From Himantopus leucocephalus (lineage: Eukaryota > Chordata > Aves > Charadriiformes > Recurvirostridae), in assembly GCA_003993805.1 (NCBI GenBank), contig RSEF01000004.1, positions 77,054,650 through 77,118,649 on the forward strand: a stretch of DNA of 64,000 nucleotides. Direction: 5' to 3'. The notes beneath the pieces were generated by a model. That model was given only the letters and a program-made list of their open reading frames with translations. It was not told the DNA's origin and did no database searches. A program made the position numbers and the translations under genes. The stretch's first letter is position 1. Each line of letters opens with the position of its first letter. Positions 23,301 to 33,872 of the stretch are shown piece after piece.

Positions 23301-26300
23301 GGCAACAAGCAGCCCTGTGTCCTTTCATTGAGCTGCCACACAGCGCCCCAGGAGACACTTGAGGTGCCAGCTCCACTTGGCCACCTAGCAGCTCCTTGGG
23401 AGCACGGGCACGCTGGGACAGAGCAAGGATGATTTGGGATCCGTCTGCTTTTTAGCAGCTGCTCCATCTCTATTCCGAAGCTGGGGGACAGGTGACAACT
23501 GGAGCAGCACATTGCCGCAGGGGGCTGCTGGGTCCAGCAGGAGGGAAATCTGGACAACCTTCACACAGCGGCTGCACGAGGGCACGGGGACGCGTCTGGG
23601 GACTTCCAGGGACCGTGGGTGGGGAGGTGGTCACCCGGGGCAGCTCAGACTGCCTCCACCAGTCCCTGTGGAGCCGTAGTAGCATCTGGGGGCAAACATA
23701 TCTCCGCTGTAGGGAGCCCAGCAGCTCTCCAGGCTCCAGGGATTGACTTCAGTGGTGGGAACGGCCCATATTTTCCAGGATCTCCCACCAGCTGCCTTCT
23801 TTCACACCAACAGCCCCTGGCAAGGAATTGTTGCACCAGGAGCTGGGGTCAGGCAGGTCTGTGGGTCAGGACAGGAGCGGGGAGGACACGGGGAGTCCTG
23901 GCAGGACTTGCCAGGATCGGAGCAAGACCCATTTGGAGATGCCCATACCCAAGTGGGGGCAAACAGCAACAGGCAGAGCCCGCGTGAGAGGCAAAGCCCG
24001 CTCCAGGAGGTCAAAAGAGGAGACTGGGAACGGAAAAGGGCTGCTCCTGTGACACAGATGCGGCTGCGGAGGTGGAGCAGCAGGCAGGAGGCAGGTCACG
24101 CACAGCCAGCGCACGGGGAAGCGCTGGGACACCAGCCAGCGCGGCCAGGGCGGCCGGCCGCAGCAGCTCCGGGTGCAGCAGACCTCGGCTGGCCAGGGAA
24201 GGACCGGGAGGAGAGGTAACCAGAACTGCAGGGACCTCAGCCAGGACCTGGAGATCCCCTCGGCGGGAGCCTTCTTCCAGCTCTTCGTTCACCCGAGGTG
24301 CGGGCACTGTCGGTGGCATGGCAGGAGGATGGTTATGGTGGGGACATCTCCGTGCCGGGTGGCACTGCGGTCCTGTGGCTCAGAGCCCCGGGTGACCATT
24401 CCCAGAGCCACCAGTGGCGGGGTAGATTGATGCTGGGAAGGCTGGATGGTCTGAGAACCTGCAGGTCTCTTGGGGGTGCGATGCCGGGAGGGTGCTGGAG
24501 CCCAGGGCTGCCATCAAAGTACCGGCACCCAGCCTGGGTGCATGAGAAACGTGGCTCAGGAGGAAGCACATCCCAGTCCCTGCAGCCAAGGAAGCCAAGT
24601 GGGGCCAGCAGATAACGCTCCAAGGCTTCCTCTGGCACACCGCAGCTGCGGGGCCGGGGTTGCTCCGTCGCTATCTGGCCCTGCAGAGCTCCGTGCATCC
24701 CTTCTCCCTCGGCTGTATTATTGTTTAGCGGGGAGGAAGCAGCTCACCAAGTCCCACCTCAAGCTTTTAACCCGCTGCTGCCTGGCCTGCCGCTCTCCGC
24801 TCCCATCGGCCAAAGCCGGGATGGCTCCACGGCTGCCCTGGGAGGATGGGTTGGTACCGGGAGTTTGCTGCACTCTTTACGTCCCTGGGGACCAGCAGCA
24901 CCCCCCGGCAGGTCTCCGCTGAGCCGTGTTGTCTCCCACAGCCACCCTTGCGAAGGGCGGACGCTGACATTGTCATCTCTCAGCGTGGCGAGAAGGTCCC
25001 GAAGGCTTTAGGTGCCGATGATTCCCTCCTTGCTCCCTCTTCCCTCTTTTAGCTGGTCGGATCCTGCCCGGCGCATCCTCTGGAAGTCTGCTGGGGGAGC
25101 ACCATGGAGGCAGCAGCTTTACCAGCTTTGCACAGATTTAACCCAAATACCTAATAAACGGTTCGGAGGAAATCCGTCTTGGGGAAGAGAATTGCAGCGC
25201 TTCACCGGCTTCGTTTGATGAGCCGGGGTTTAATTGAACCCCAGGCTCTCCGGAGGTGCCACCCGTCGCTCCTTGGGTAAGTGGAAATCAGACAGACATC
25301 TCGACAACCTTCTCTCGATCATCTCCTCGTGCAGCCGAACTCGGCCAAATTGTCCCCCCCCGGTCCTTGTCTGGCAGGGAGGGGACCTCAGCGTCCCGTC
25401 AGCACAGGCTGGGGCTGTGTCCTCCCCGGAGATGACCACCGTGGGACACCTTCCCTGAGCATCGGTGTCCGTGCAGGAGCAGAGGTAGGTCACCCAGCCG
25501 CTGAGCCTGCCGGGGCGACGCAGAGATGCTCCACGTTGTCCTGCAAATACACCACATATGTTTGACGTGCCCAGCACACCCACCGCTGCACCCCCAGTAT
25601 AAACCAGTGGTTCACCTGGGCCGGCTTGCTCCACGCCCTGGGGTCCTGGCATAGCCACACAGGTGGAGCTCCCCCAAAAAAAACCCCCATGCCACCCGTT
25701 TGGGAGCGGCGCAAGCCGTGCCGTCACCCGAACTCAGCCCGGCAGCGAGCCAGGCGCTCGCCCTCCCTTCCCACGGCCGGGCTCCTGCCCGCGCCTTTGT
25801 CCCCAGCGGTGCCCTGGGTGACAGGGGTGACGCTGCCAGAGCGGCTCCTTGGCCGTAGGACCCCGTCCCGTTTCGAAGGGTCCTGCGGGGGGTTTGGTGC
25901 AGGTCAGCCTCTCCTTGCCCGATCCCCGGCACCGGCTGAATTTCCAGCTGTTGCAGAACAAGTTCCCGGGAAGCTGCGCCCGCAGCTGGTGTCGCGCCGA
26001 GCCGCCGGCGTGCCCGTCCGGTGCCGTGAGCGTGCATGGCGTGGGGTGACTATGGGGATGGTGGATGGGGTTAAGCCGCCCGTGGGCTTGGGGGGAACCT
26101 TCCTGCTGGTCGCAGGCTCAGCCCTGGAGCGGGATGGGGCTCACTGGAGGGGTCGTCCCCCCTGCGCATCCCCCGCTGTCGTTCCCCAGCGTGTCGTCGT
26201 CACCCAAATGCATCTGTGCAAATGCAGCGAGTGGCACGGGGACTTCAGGGCTGTCCCTGAAGACCGGCAGGTACCCATCCCATCCTCTCCAGCTGCACGG

Positions 26301-26679
26301 TTTGTGTGCCGGGGACGCAGAGTGACACAACCAGGGTGCCCACTGGGTCCCAGCCCCGCTTCCCCGCAGCATCCTTCCCCTCCTTGTCGGCTCTAGGGAG
26401 GGGGCTGAGCCCCGGTGATGGCAAGAACAAGGATCCAAACTCGTGTCGATGAGCTCTTTCCCCAGCATCCCTCTCCTCGGAGCCAGGGAAGTGACGCTGG
26501 GGAGGAACTTGGCTCCTCTTGTTTGTTATTACAGGATAAAGTTACCCTTTAAAGCAGAGCCAGTGCTGTCAGGGCTGCATACCACCCGGGAACATCGCTC
26601 CTTCCCAACGGCTCCAACACACTTCTTGTTATTGTGCTCGCGCGGAGCCAGCCCGCTCCCAGCCCTGGGCGCAGCGAGG

Positions 26680-26701
26680 NAGATGGAGGCGGGGGGGGGG
26701 G
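26680..26701. repeat. Single N followed by G11 run
   Basis: An ambiguous base at 26,680 lies ten bases before a run of eleven G (26,691-26,701). A second G10 run is at 27,255-27,264. Such tracts commonly cause sequencing dropout. Confidence 0.8.
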
Positions 26702-29700
26702 TGGATCCGAAAAGGGGCCTCGAGGCTGTTTTCCCACCCTGGGAAAGTTGGAAGCAGAGGGAAAAGGCCTCTCTCCAGTCTGGGAGAGCTCTCCTGGCTC
26801 TGGGATACCGTGGGGATGAAGGGATGGAGAGCAAGGGCTGGGAGCAATGGAAGGGCAGGGGGAGCGGGATGAAGCCGGAGTGCACTGGGGGTGTCTGCTG
26901 TCCCCCCCGGAGAAGGGCCGGGGATGCTGCCCTCGCTGCGGCTCGTCTGGGGACCCTCTGGAGGGGACAGACCGCTGGTCCCCACTGGGGGCACGGGGGT
27001 GGCGTGCGGCTGGCACCCATCTCGCCACCCCACGAGTCCAGCGCCGGCGCCGCACAGGCAGGAAGAGGGCTGGCTTCTCCTTGGAGCTCCGACCTCTGTC
27101 CCCGGTGGTCCCAAATCCAGGGGACCCCCGCTCTCCTGTGCGCTGGCGCCCCAGGAGACACCCCGGCACCCCACGACGTTGCAGACACGGGGGTTCCTCG
27201 GCAGCGCCCCGGCCATCCCACCCACTCCAGACCCTCTGGAGGGATCGGGGTGGCGGGGGGGGGGTGCTTAGGGCTTGACCCCCCACCCTGCGCTGAGCCG
27301 TGACGTGCCTGCGGGGTGGAGGGGAAGGAAGCCGAGCCTGGTGGAGCCGAGCCAAGGAGAGCTTCCTGGCAGCGATGTCCGGCCTCCAGCCCCTTCCGCG
27401 CCGCTGCAGATGGCTCCGCGCGGGATGGAAAGCTGCGCCAGCCCCTTTTCCAGCCATTCCGCAGCCCTGCGCCGATGGGGAGGCAAACGCCAGCCGGTGA
27501 CGCGGCGCCGGGGCACCCCTGACACTGCCGCCCCGGCGGGGTGTCGGAGGGAAGCCTGACTCATCCCCGGCGGGATAATGCGAGACTCGCAGATGTAAAC
27601 AGAGCTGGTCCCGGCGCGCCAGGGCATGTGACACATACAGGAGAGACGGGCTGGAGCCATGGCCCCGGGGCTGGTGGCATCGACACATGTGCTAGAGGCA
27701 TGTGAGAGGGAGCGTGGCCCGCGGAGAGCCAGAATCGGTTGGCTCCCGCCCCGTCCCGAGGCTCAGGGGAGCATCGCTCGGGTGGGGAGGACACGGCAGG
27801 GTCCCTGCTATGGGCATGGATGCCCTCTGCTACCCCCGCCCCACCGGCGGCTTTGAGCAACCAGTTTTACCCCCGGTCCGCCTGTTTGGCTGCCACCGCG
27901 TTCCCTCCTGGGTCACCCTTCCCAGCAGGGACCGATTTGGACCAGCAGCTCAGGACAAGCAGAAGGGGTGCAGGGTGAGGGCAAAGCTGCCGAGATGCCA
28001 TCTCGTGGCGTCAGCTTCATGGAGCAGAGCGCAGCTCGTGGTGTCAGGAGGTCTCCCTGCATCTTCTGTTCCGCAGGGATGGAGTGAGCGTGGAGGTGCC
28101 AGGCTCGGGAGCACGGAGGCTCGCCGGGTGTCTGCTCCCATCCCAGGAGCAGGGATCGCTCGGAAACCTCCCGGTTGTCCGACGCGCTTTCCAGCACGTG
28201 ATTTTCCCCTTGGGTTTATATGTGCCTGGCTGGGGGATCCGTGCTGGGAGCGCTGCAGGCCAGTGGGGACAGGAGATGATTACAGCCACTTCCGAGCCTT
28301 GCTTACCCCGCGCAGCCGGTTTCATTTCCTTAATCCCCATCCCAGCATTTTCTTTGTTGTTTTCTTTGGAGGGGAGGGATCATTCGCTGAAGGCTGGTGC
28401 TTGCCGCAGGGAGCTCTTTCACCTTCCGGGAGACCAACGTGGGTTGCCCGCTGCGTGCCCCGTGCGCGGAGCCGCGCTCTGCTTTTGGGTGCAGCCGGTG
28501 CCACTCTCAAGGGGACGGGGACCCCACCTCAGTGGTGCCCGGGACCACCGTGGAGCGGGTCAGGGTACGCCTGGGGTCCCCTGCGCTGCTCGGGAAGGAC
28601 CATGTTTACACGCGTTGGCAAAATTTGCAAATTCAGCCCTGCCGAAGCACCTCGTGCTCCGAATTGCCTTTTCCTCTTGCATCCCCTACGGCACCGGCAT
28701 GCCTGGCCTGGGCCAGCTTCGGGGTAAGGTATTCCTGCCGCAGCCGACTCCATGGGCTGAGCTTTACCCGGCGCGACACCGAAACCTCAGGCTGCGGATG
28801 CCGGCACCGTGGTCCGGCCGTGCCAGGCTCACCGCTGCTGGCCCTGCGTGCCGAGCTGGGCTGGTCGCTGGGCTTGCCCATGACCTCAGCTTTCCTGCTC
28901 GGTGCGTCGGACGGTCCCCGAGGGGCTGCAGGAATCGTGTGAATCATGAATACTTTTGGAGTGATTCCTCCGGGGTGTGCGTGAGGTGGTTCCCGCCGTG
29001 CCAAGGTGGGGACGGCTGCTTGATTGCAGGAGGTGATGTGGTCCCAGGGGATGTTCAGCCCCCACCCAGGCTGAGCCGGGGTCGGGGTCGGAGATGCTGC
29101 CTGCCACTTTCCCGGGGTGGAGAAGGGAGTTTGGAGAGAGGACAGCTGGCTGGTGGCCGGAGAGTCTCACTAGCCCATGATGGCATCCCCATCTCTTCTG
29201 CAGCTCCTTGCCCTCCTTGGCCCATGCAGGGGCTGAAGCTGACGCAGTCGCAGTCTGGATGGTCTGGCTTTGCTGCAAAGCCCAGATTTGGGGTCCCTGC
29301 GTGCCGGCCAGGGGGTCTGGGCGAGCTGAGCGGCACCCAGTGCCGGCCAACACCGAGCAGGTTTGTGGCCGCTGCGGGGATGTCCTCACCTCCCTTCTCC
29401 CGGTCCCGCGGGCAGGCAAAATGCCGGGACAGGCAGCTCTGCCCCACGGAGAGGGACGGGCTGGGTCAGGGCTGTGCCCCAGACTGCAGCCGCTGCGCGC
29501 TGGCCCCGAGCGCGCCGGGGAAGGGTTTCCAGCAGAGCTCAGAGGACCTGCTGGCACAGCCTTTCCCCGCTGCCGGACCAGTTCCCGAGCGCGGTCGGGG
29601 CCCCGGTGAGTCAGCTGGAGCGACGGCTCACATTGCTCACGCCGCACCAAGCGCCGCACTGCCTCCCTTAGCTTTTATCCCGGCTCGTGCGCCCCAAAAA

Positions 29701-30591
29701 CGCGCACCTGGAGGGATGAGGAGCCCAGCGCCGGGATGCCGGGATGCTCAGCCCCAAGCAGCCCGCGGCAGGGATGGCGGCAGGCTCCGCCGAGCCCAGG
29801 CTCCTCGGCTGCCCTGGGAGGTGATGACCGGGCTCCGAGTGTGCTCAGCGCCGTGTGGCTGCGTCGGCACACGGTTTAGGAGCCATGAAGCTCCGGCCTG
29901 CGCTCACTGCCTTGCTCCAACGCTGAGCAGGAATGCTGAGCACGCAGCAGCTCCAGGGCGGCCGCGGAGGGGAGGCAGGCCTGGAGCCAAGGGCTGGCCT
30001 CCTGCCCTCCGCAGGGAGGGGAGAGGACGACGTCGGCTCAGCCTGCAGCGAGAAGAGCAATTTTGGGCAGAAACCCCGCTGCGCGGGGGTCCGCCAGCGG
30101 CTCAGCCCTTCCTCTGCGTGGCGGCGGGCAGACGCAGGCAGCTGGCACAGGCGGTTGCTGAAGCTGCCAGGGAGGGGGGAAGGTGCTAAGGGGGGGTCCT
30201 GGGTCAGCAGGCTCCGGCAAGGTGCGATCCTGTGCCGGGTGATGCCAGTTGGTGCTCAGACAGGGTGATCTTGGGCTCGGGGACTCCTGCCTGCACCAGC
30301 ACCCAGCTTCCCAGCGCAGGCAGGGACCGCCGGGAAGCCTCCTCCGGTGGCTTGGGTCCAGGAGCATCCCTATCCACGCCGGGAAGGTGGCCACCATCCC
30401 CTGCCTAAAACGAGGAGGGGGGTTTTGGGGAGCAGGCGGGTTGCTGCGGGGACGCGGAGGTGCCGAGCCTGCCCTTGCTTTTGTTTGCAAAGCTGGTCTG
30501 CGCCGAGCAAGCTGCCGGTGACCTAGAATAGCCGGCGCGGTGTGCCAGCCCTGGCAGAGGGAATGTTTAGCTCAACATACCCGGTCTGGCA

Positions 30592-30612
30592 GGGCGGGCG
30601 GGCGGGCGGGCG
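30592..30612. repeat. GGGC tetranucleotide repeat
   Basis: About five GGGC units in a row. The sequence is capable of G-quadruplex formation on the + strand. Confidence 0.85.
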
Positions 30613-30760
30613 TGCGGCTGAGGGGAGGAGTGCTGCAGGCAGCTCTGTTGGCCCCAGTGTCCCTGCGGTCCCCTCTGCTCACGTCCGCAGGGTGACAGAG
30701 CGGTTCCCCAGCCCGCCGGCGGGCGGGCACGGCGTTTTATCTTGCAACGGTGGCGCAAAC

Positions 30761-30803
30761 GGTGGTCAGCAAAACAGTGGTCAGCAACGGTGGTCAGCAA
30801 AAC
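30761..30803. repeat. Short tandem repeat, GTGGTCAGCAA units
   Basis: Three imperfect units of 15, 13 and 15 bp sharing GTGGTCAGCAA, with AAAC or AC spacers, lying just upstream of a CR1 3' end. Confidence 0.85.
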
Positions 30804-30869
30804 GTGGTGGTGTGGGTCAGCCCACCTCCAGGCACCCCAAATCTTTACTGAGAGCGGGGGTCAAACCCA

Positions 30870-31029
30870 GGCACAGGCTGCCTGGAGAGGGGGTCGGTGC
30901 CCCAAGGCTGGCAGTGTTTCAGAGGCGTTTGGACAATGCCTTTAATGACATGCCTTAACATCTGGTCAGCCCTCAAGTGATCAGGCAGTTGGACTAGATC
31001 GTCGTCGTAGGTCCCTTCCAGCTGAAAAT
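30870..31029 (+). mobile_element. CR1 LINE 3' end (ATTCC-tailed subfamily)
   Basis: It carries TTTCAGAGGCGTTTGGACAA, GGTCAGCCCTCAAGTGATCA and GTAGGTCCCTTCCAGCTGAA, the 3' end of a different avian CR1 subfamily from the copies at 13-20 kb. It ends in ATATTCCATTCC and passes without a break into the pentanucleotide array. Confidence 0.85.
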
Positions 31030-31621
31030 ATTCCATTCCATTTCATCCCATTCCATTCCTTTCCATCCCATCCCATCCTATCCTATCCTATCCTATCCTA
31101 TCCTATCCTATCCTATCCTATCCTATCCTGTCCTGTCCTGTCCTGTTCCATTCCATTCCATTCCACTCCACTCCATTCCATTCCATTCCATTCCATTCCA
31201 TCCTGTCCTACCCTATCCTATCCCACTCAATCCAATCCCATCCTATCCTATCCCCATCCCATTCCATCTCATCCTATCCTATCCCATTCCATTCCATCCC
31301 ATCACATCCCATCCTATCTTATCCCATCCCATCCTGTCCTATACTATCCCATGCCATCCTATCCTATCCCATCCTATCCCATTCCATCCTATCCCATCCT
31401 GTCCTATTCTATCCCATCCCATCCCATCCGATCCTATTCCATCCCATCCTATCCCATTCCATCCTATCCCATCCTGTCCTATTCTATCCTATCCTATCCC
31501 ATCCCATCCCATCCTATCCTATCCTATCCCATCCCATCCCATCCCATCCCATCCCATCTCGTCCTATCCTATCCCATCCCATCTCATCCCATCCCATCCC
31601 ATCCCATCCCATTCCATTCCC
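31030..31621. repeat. Pentanucleotide microsatellite (TCCTA/TCCCA/TTCCA)n, ~590 bp
   Basis: About 118 pentamer units: first TTCCA/TCCCA types, then pure TCCTA (about 31,077-31,130), TCCTG, ATTCC again, and then long mixtures of TCCTA and TCCCA. It starts exactly at the tail of the CR1 3' end, whose natural terminal repeat is of the same period. The long reading frames across it (repeating S-Y-P-I-P) are artefacts. Confidence 0.95.
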
Positions 31622-32320
31622 ACCTTGCTGCGAGGGAGCAGCTAGGACCAGCTTGGTGGTCTTCAGCTGAGCCGGGTGAGCCCGGGCGAGCCGTGGTGGC
31701 ATGGGGCAGCCCGGCGAGCCAGCCTGGGGGCACCAGGAGGATCGGATGCACCCACGCACAGCCGGGGTGGGTGGCTGCTCCCAAGCGCCCGCTTTGCCGC
31801 ACCATGCCGGTGGCGGGCACAGACCGAGTCCCCACGGCCACTTTGCTGGTGTGCTCCAAACGCTGACCCAGAGTTGGTATTGCCGGAAGAGCTGGGCTGA
31901 GGGTGACCCAAGCCACTCCGTGCACCGGGAGCTTCCTTTGGGAGCTGCACAGGCTCAACTTCTCCCCCTCCGCGGTTTTTCCGGAGGAGCCCTGGCAGGG
32001 ATGTTGGCAGAGCGTCTGCTCGGGCCAAGTCCCCAGAGCACCTCTCCTTCCACTTTGACCACCCACCCAACCTGCAGAGGAGGTTTCCTGCCTTCCCCCG
32101 GCTAACCTCACCCCTCCCCTGGACCACGCAGCAGGATCTGGCTGCCCTTGGAGAGCTTTTTGGGGGTGAGCAAGGTTGGTGACACCTCGCTGGTGGGATC
32201 CAACCCCCACACACACACACTTGATCCACGTGGGATGCTGGATCAAGCGATGACAGTGTGGCACAGTGGTGCTGACCACGCCAGGTGCATGGTGGACCAT
32301 CCTGGTGGGACAGGGACTAT
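31622..32320. other. GC-rich DNA, nothing recognised
   Basis: Between the pentanucleotide array and a CR1 fragment. No exon supported. It contains a short CA repeat near 32,208-32,220. Confidence 0.55.
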
Positions 32321-32452
32321 GGAATCATAGAATCATGGAATCATCTAGGTTGGAAGGGACCTTTAGGATCATGGAGTCCAACCATCAACCTAACGCTGCC
32401 AAACCCGCCATGAAACCATGTCCCTCACCACCACCGCGTGGCCCTGGGACCT
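32321..32452 (-). mobile_element. CR1 LINE 3' end, reverse strand
   Basis: AATCATAGAATCATGGAATCAT followed by GGTTGGAAGGGACCTTTAGG and CAACCTAACGCTGCCAA. This matches the same subfamily as the 61.6-kb copy, which has CAACC/TAACACTGCCAA at the same place. Truncated after about 130 bp. Confidence 0.88.
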
Positions 32453-33376
32453 GGGTTGATTGATCAGCCGGGTGGTTTGATGGATCCACACACCACCCCT
32501 CCGTGTTGACCCTTTGGTTTGGCATTTCCCCGTTGGCTGCCGGGACCTGCTGTCCCCTCTCCCATCTTTGCGTCGTTTCTCCTTCCACGGAACGAGGCCA
32601 GCCTGGAGGGACGGGCTGGGAGCTGGGACGCCCCGGTTCTCGCCGAGTGTCCTTGGCAGGAGTGCTCCGCTCCTCGGCGCGGCCCCAGGAGAACGTCGGT
32701 GGTGCAATGACTTCCCCGTCACTGATATTGCCCTAATCCGACGAGCTCCGAAACTCGGCGACGGTCTAATTAGTGCTTTTGCATCGCAGCGCCGGCTGGG
32801 ATTGTCCCGTCCTTGCCTGGAGGACATCTCACCGGGGCCGCAAAAACGTCGGTCCCGTTTAAAACTGGGTCGATTCCATACGATCTGGGCCAGGTTAGGA
32901 GAAAGATGAGTTTGGGAGGAAGAAGAGGAGCGGGATGCACCGGAGGGGGGGGATGCCCGCCCAAGCCAGGCATGGTGCCGGAAAAGCTTAGCTCCATCCC
33001 TCCACCCGGCAGCTCCGGGGATGCTCGGAGGTGTCAGGCTTTAGGATACGGACTGGCAGGACAGGGACCGATCCAGGAGAGCCGTGACGCTGCGGGAAGA
33101 AGCCAGCACGGTGTAACCGTGCCACCCGTCGGGGTGGCAGCCTGCGTTGGCACCTTAGCCGGGGACACCCTCCTCCGCTCCTTCCCTGTCGGAGGCCGGT
33201 GGGGTTGGGGACGGCAGGGTGCTTTGCTGTCCCCTAAGGGTGGACATGCCACCGGGCAGAGGACTGAGGAGGGACCCTTCTTTCCGCAAGGAAAGGTGAC
33301 GGAGCAAAGCTCCTCTGCCACCGACTGACCGCGTAGCCTCGGTCATGTCACTTCACCATCCCCCCTTAACCGTGCC
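32453..33376. other. GC-rich DNA leading into a CpG-dense edge
   Basis: No exon or repeat recognised. CpG density rises to the right towards the palindrome at 33,377. Confidence 0.5.
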
Positions 33377-33444
33377 GCCACCGCCATCACCGCCACCGCC
33401 ACCGCCACGGCCGTGGCGGTGGCGGTGGCGGTGATGGCGGTGGC
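33377..33444. repeat. Perfect 68-bp palindrome of GCC/GGC-type triplets
   Basis: Two 34-bp arms are exact reverse complements with no spacer (centre between 33,410 and 33,411, ACGG|CCGT). The left arm is (CCACCG)n with one interruption (CATCAC), and the right arm mirrors even that interruption. It can extrude as a cruciform or very stable hairpin. Confidence 0.93.
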
Positions 33445-33450
33445 TCCTCA

Positions 33451-33486
33451 GGGGAGAGGAAGGAGGGGAGGGAAGGAGGGAGGGAG
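33451..33486 (+). repeat. 36-nt pure polypurine tract
   Basis: Uninterrupted G/A sequence with repeated GGGAGG and GGAAGG words, seven bases after the palindrome. It is prone to triplex or G-quadruplex structure. Confidence 0.85.
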
Positions 33487-33491
33487 CTGCC

Positions 33492-33506
33492 GGCCGCCAT
33501 TTCCTG
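33492..33506. promoter_or_regulatory. Possible YY1/ETS-type promoter motif
   Basis: GGCCGCCATTTCCTG reads on the reverse strand as an ETS core (GGAA) fused to a near-consensus YY1 site (ATGGCGGC), a pairing seen in CpG-island promoters. The surrounding 33.36-33.70 kb is CpG-dense. No transcript start or first exon can be shown from sequence alone. Confidence 0.3.
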
Positions 33507-33686
33507 CCGAAATCACATGGCTCCCGCGTTTCCATGGAGAGGGCCGGGGTGGGCGCTGCCAAGAAGGAGCCTGCCCCAACTCTTCCCCGTCGGCTCCCCC
33601 CGTCCATGGGAGCGGAACAAAGAGGGGATGCGCCCCGCTCCTCGCCTCCCCCGCTTCTCTTGGGACATGTGAGTGTCACCCTGGGA

Positions 33687-33715
33687 GGGGGGGGACACGC
33701 CGGTCACGGGGGGGG
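33687..33715 (+). repeat. Two G8 runs next to the gap
   Basis: G8 at 33,687-33,694 and G8 at 33,708-33,715, five bases before the N gap. A likely cause of assembly dropout. Confidence 0.85.
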
Positions 33716-33720
33716 TGTGT

Positions 33721-33730
33721 NNNNNNNNNN
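33721..33730. other. Assembly gap (10 N)
   Basis: Ten N at the right edge of the GC-rich block. The left flank ends in G runs and GTGTGT. The right flank starts inside an LTR-like repeat in AT-rich DNA. Confidence 0.95.
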
Positions 33731-33872
33731 TGTTATTAATATTTCATTAAAGTAGTTTAGTTTCTTCTAAACTGATAAATCATTCTCTCTCTCCTCTACC
33801 TCTGTTTGGAGAGAGGTAGGGGAGAGCATCTGTCGTTCCACCTGAGTGGCCAATCCAGCCCAAACCATGACA
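33731..33872 (-). mobile_element. LTR-like fragment abutting the gap
   Basis: On the reverse strand it begins TGTCATGGTTTGGGCTGG at 33,872, a TG-start sequence resembling avian ERV LTRs from memory, and runs to the gap. It contains a 15-bp stem (33,789-33,803 with 33,812-33,826, one G-T pair). No coding part. The assignment rests on the terminal sequence and general look only. Confidence 0.45.

Larger units (their letters stand above)
20330..30869. other. GC-rich, CpG-rich DNA without supportable genes
   Basis: Long open frames exist on both strands only because GC-rich DNA has few stop codons. Their translations are Pro/Gly/Arg/Ser/Ala-rich, overlap in several frames and match no family I recognise. 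CpG density is highest around 25.7-26.0, 27.3-27.6 and 28.4-30.1 kb, which could include promoters. Exons of genes I cannot recognise without a homology search may be hidden here. Confidence 0.5.

Noticed and set aside
24050..24300. Exon-like stretch with a possible donor (GAGAGGTAACC) and the segment LSQDLEIPSAGAFFQLFVH
   Set aside because: No matching acceptor or neighbouring exon and no family recognised. A homology search could change this.
26549..27688. 379-codon open frame on the - strand crossing an N
   Set aside because: Crosses an ambiguous base and a G11 run, with no recognisable family. Treated as chance.
28084..30189. 701-codon open frame on the + strand
   Set aside because: It lies in GC-rich DNA where stops are rare, is overlapped by long open frames on both strands, has low-complexity Pro/Gly/Arg/Ala composition and shows no recognisable domain.
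31351..31866. Open frame encoding a repeating S-Y-P-I-P protein
   Set aside because: It is only the translation of the TCCTA/TCCCA pentanucleotide array, which lacks stops by its own sequence.
33660..33680. GTGAGT donor-like site near the CpG-dense edge, possible first exon
   Set aside because: A lone donor consensus without a defined start site or downstream exon is not evidence for an exon.
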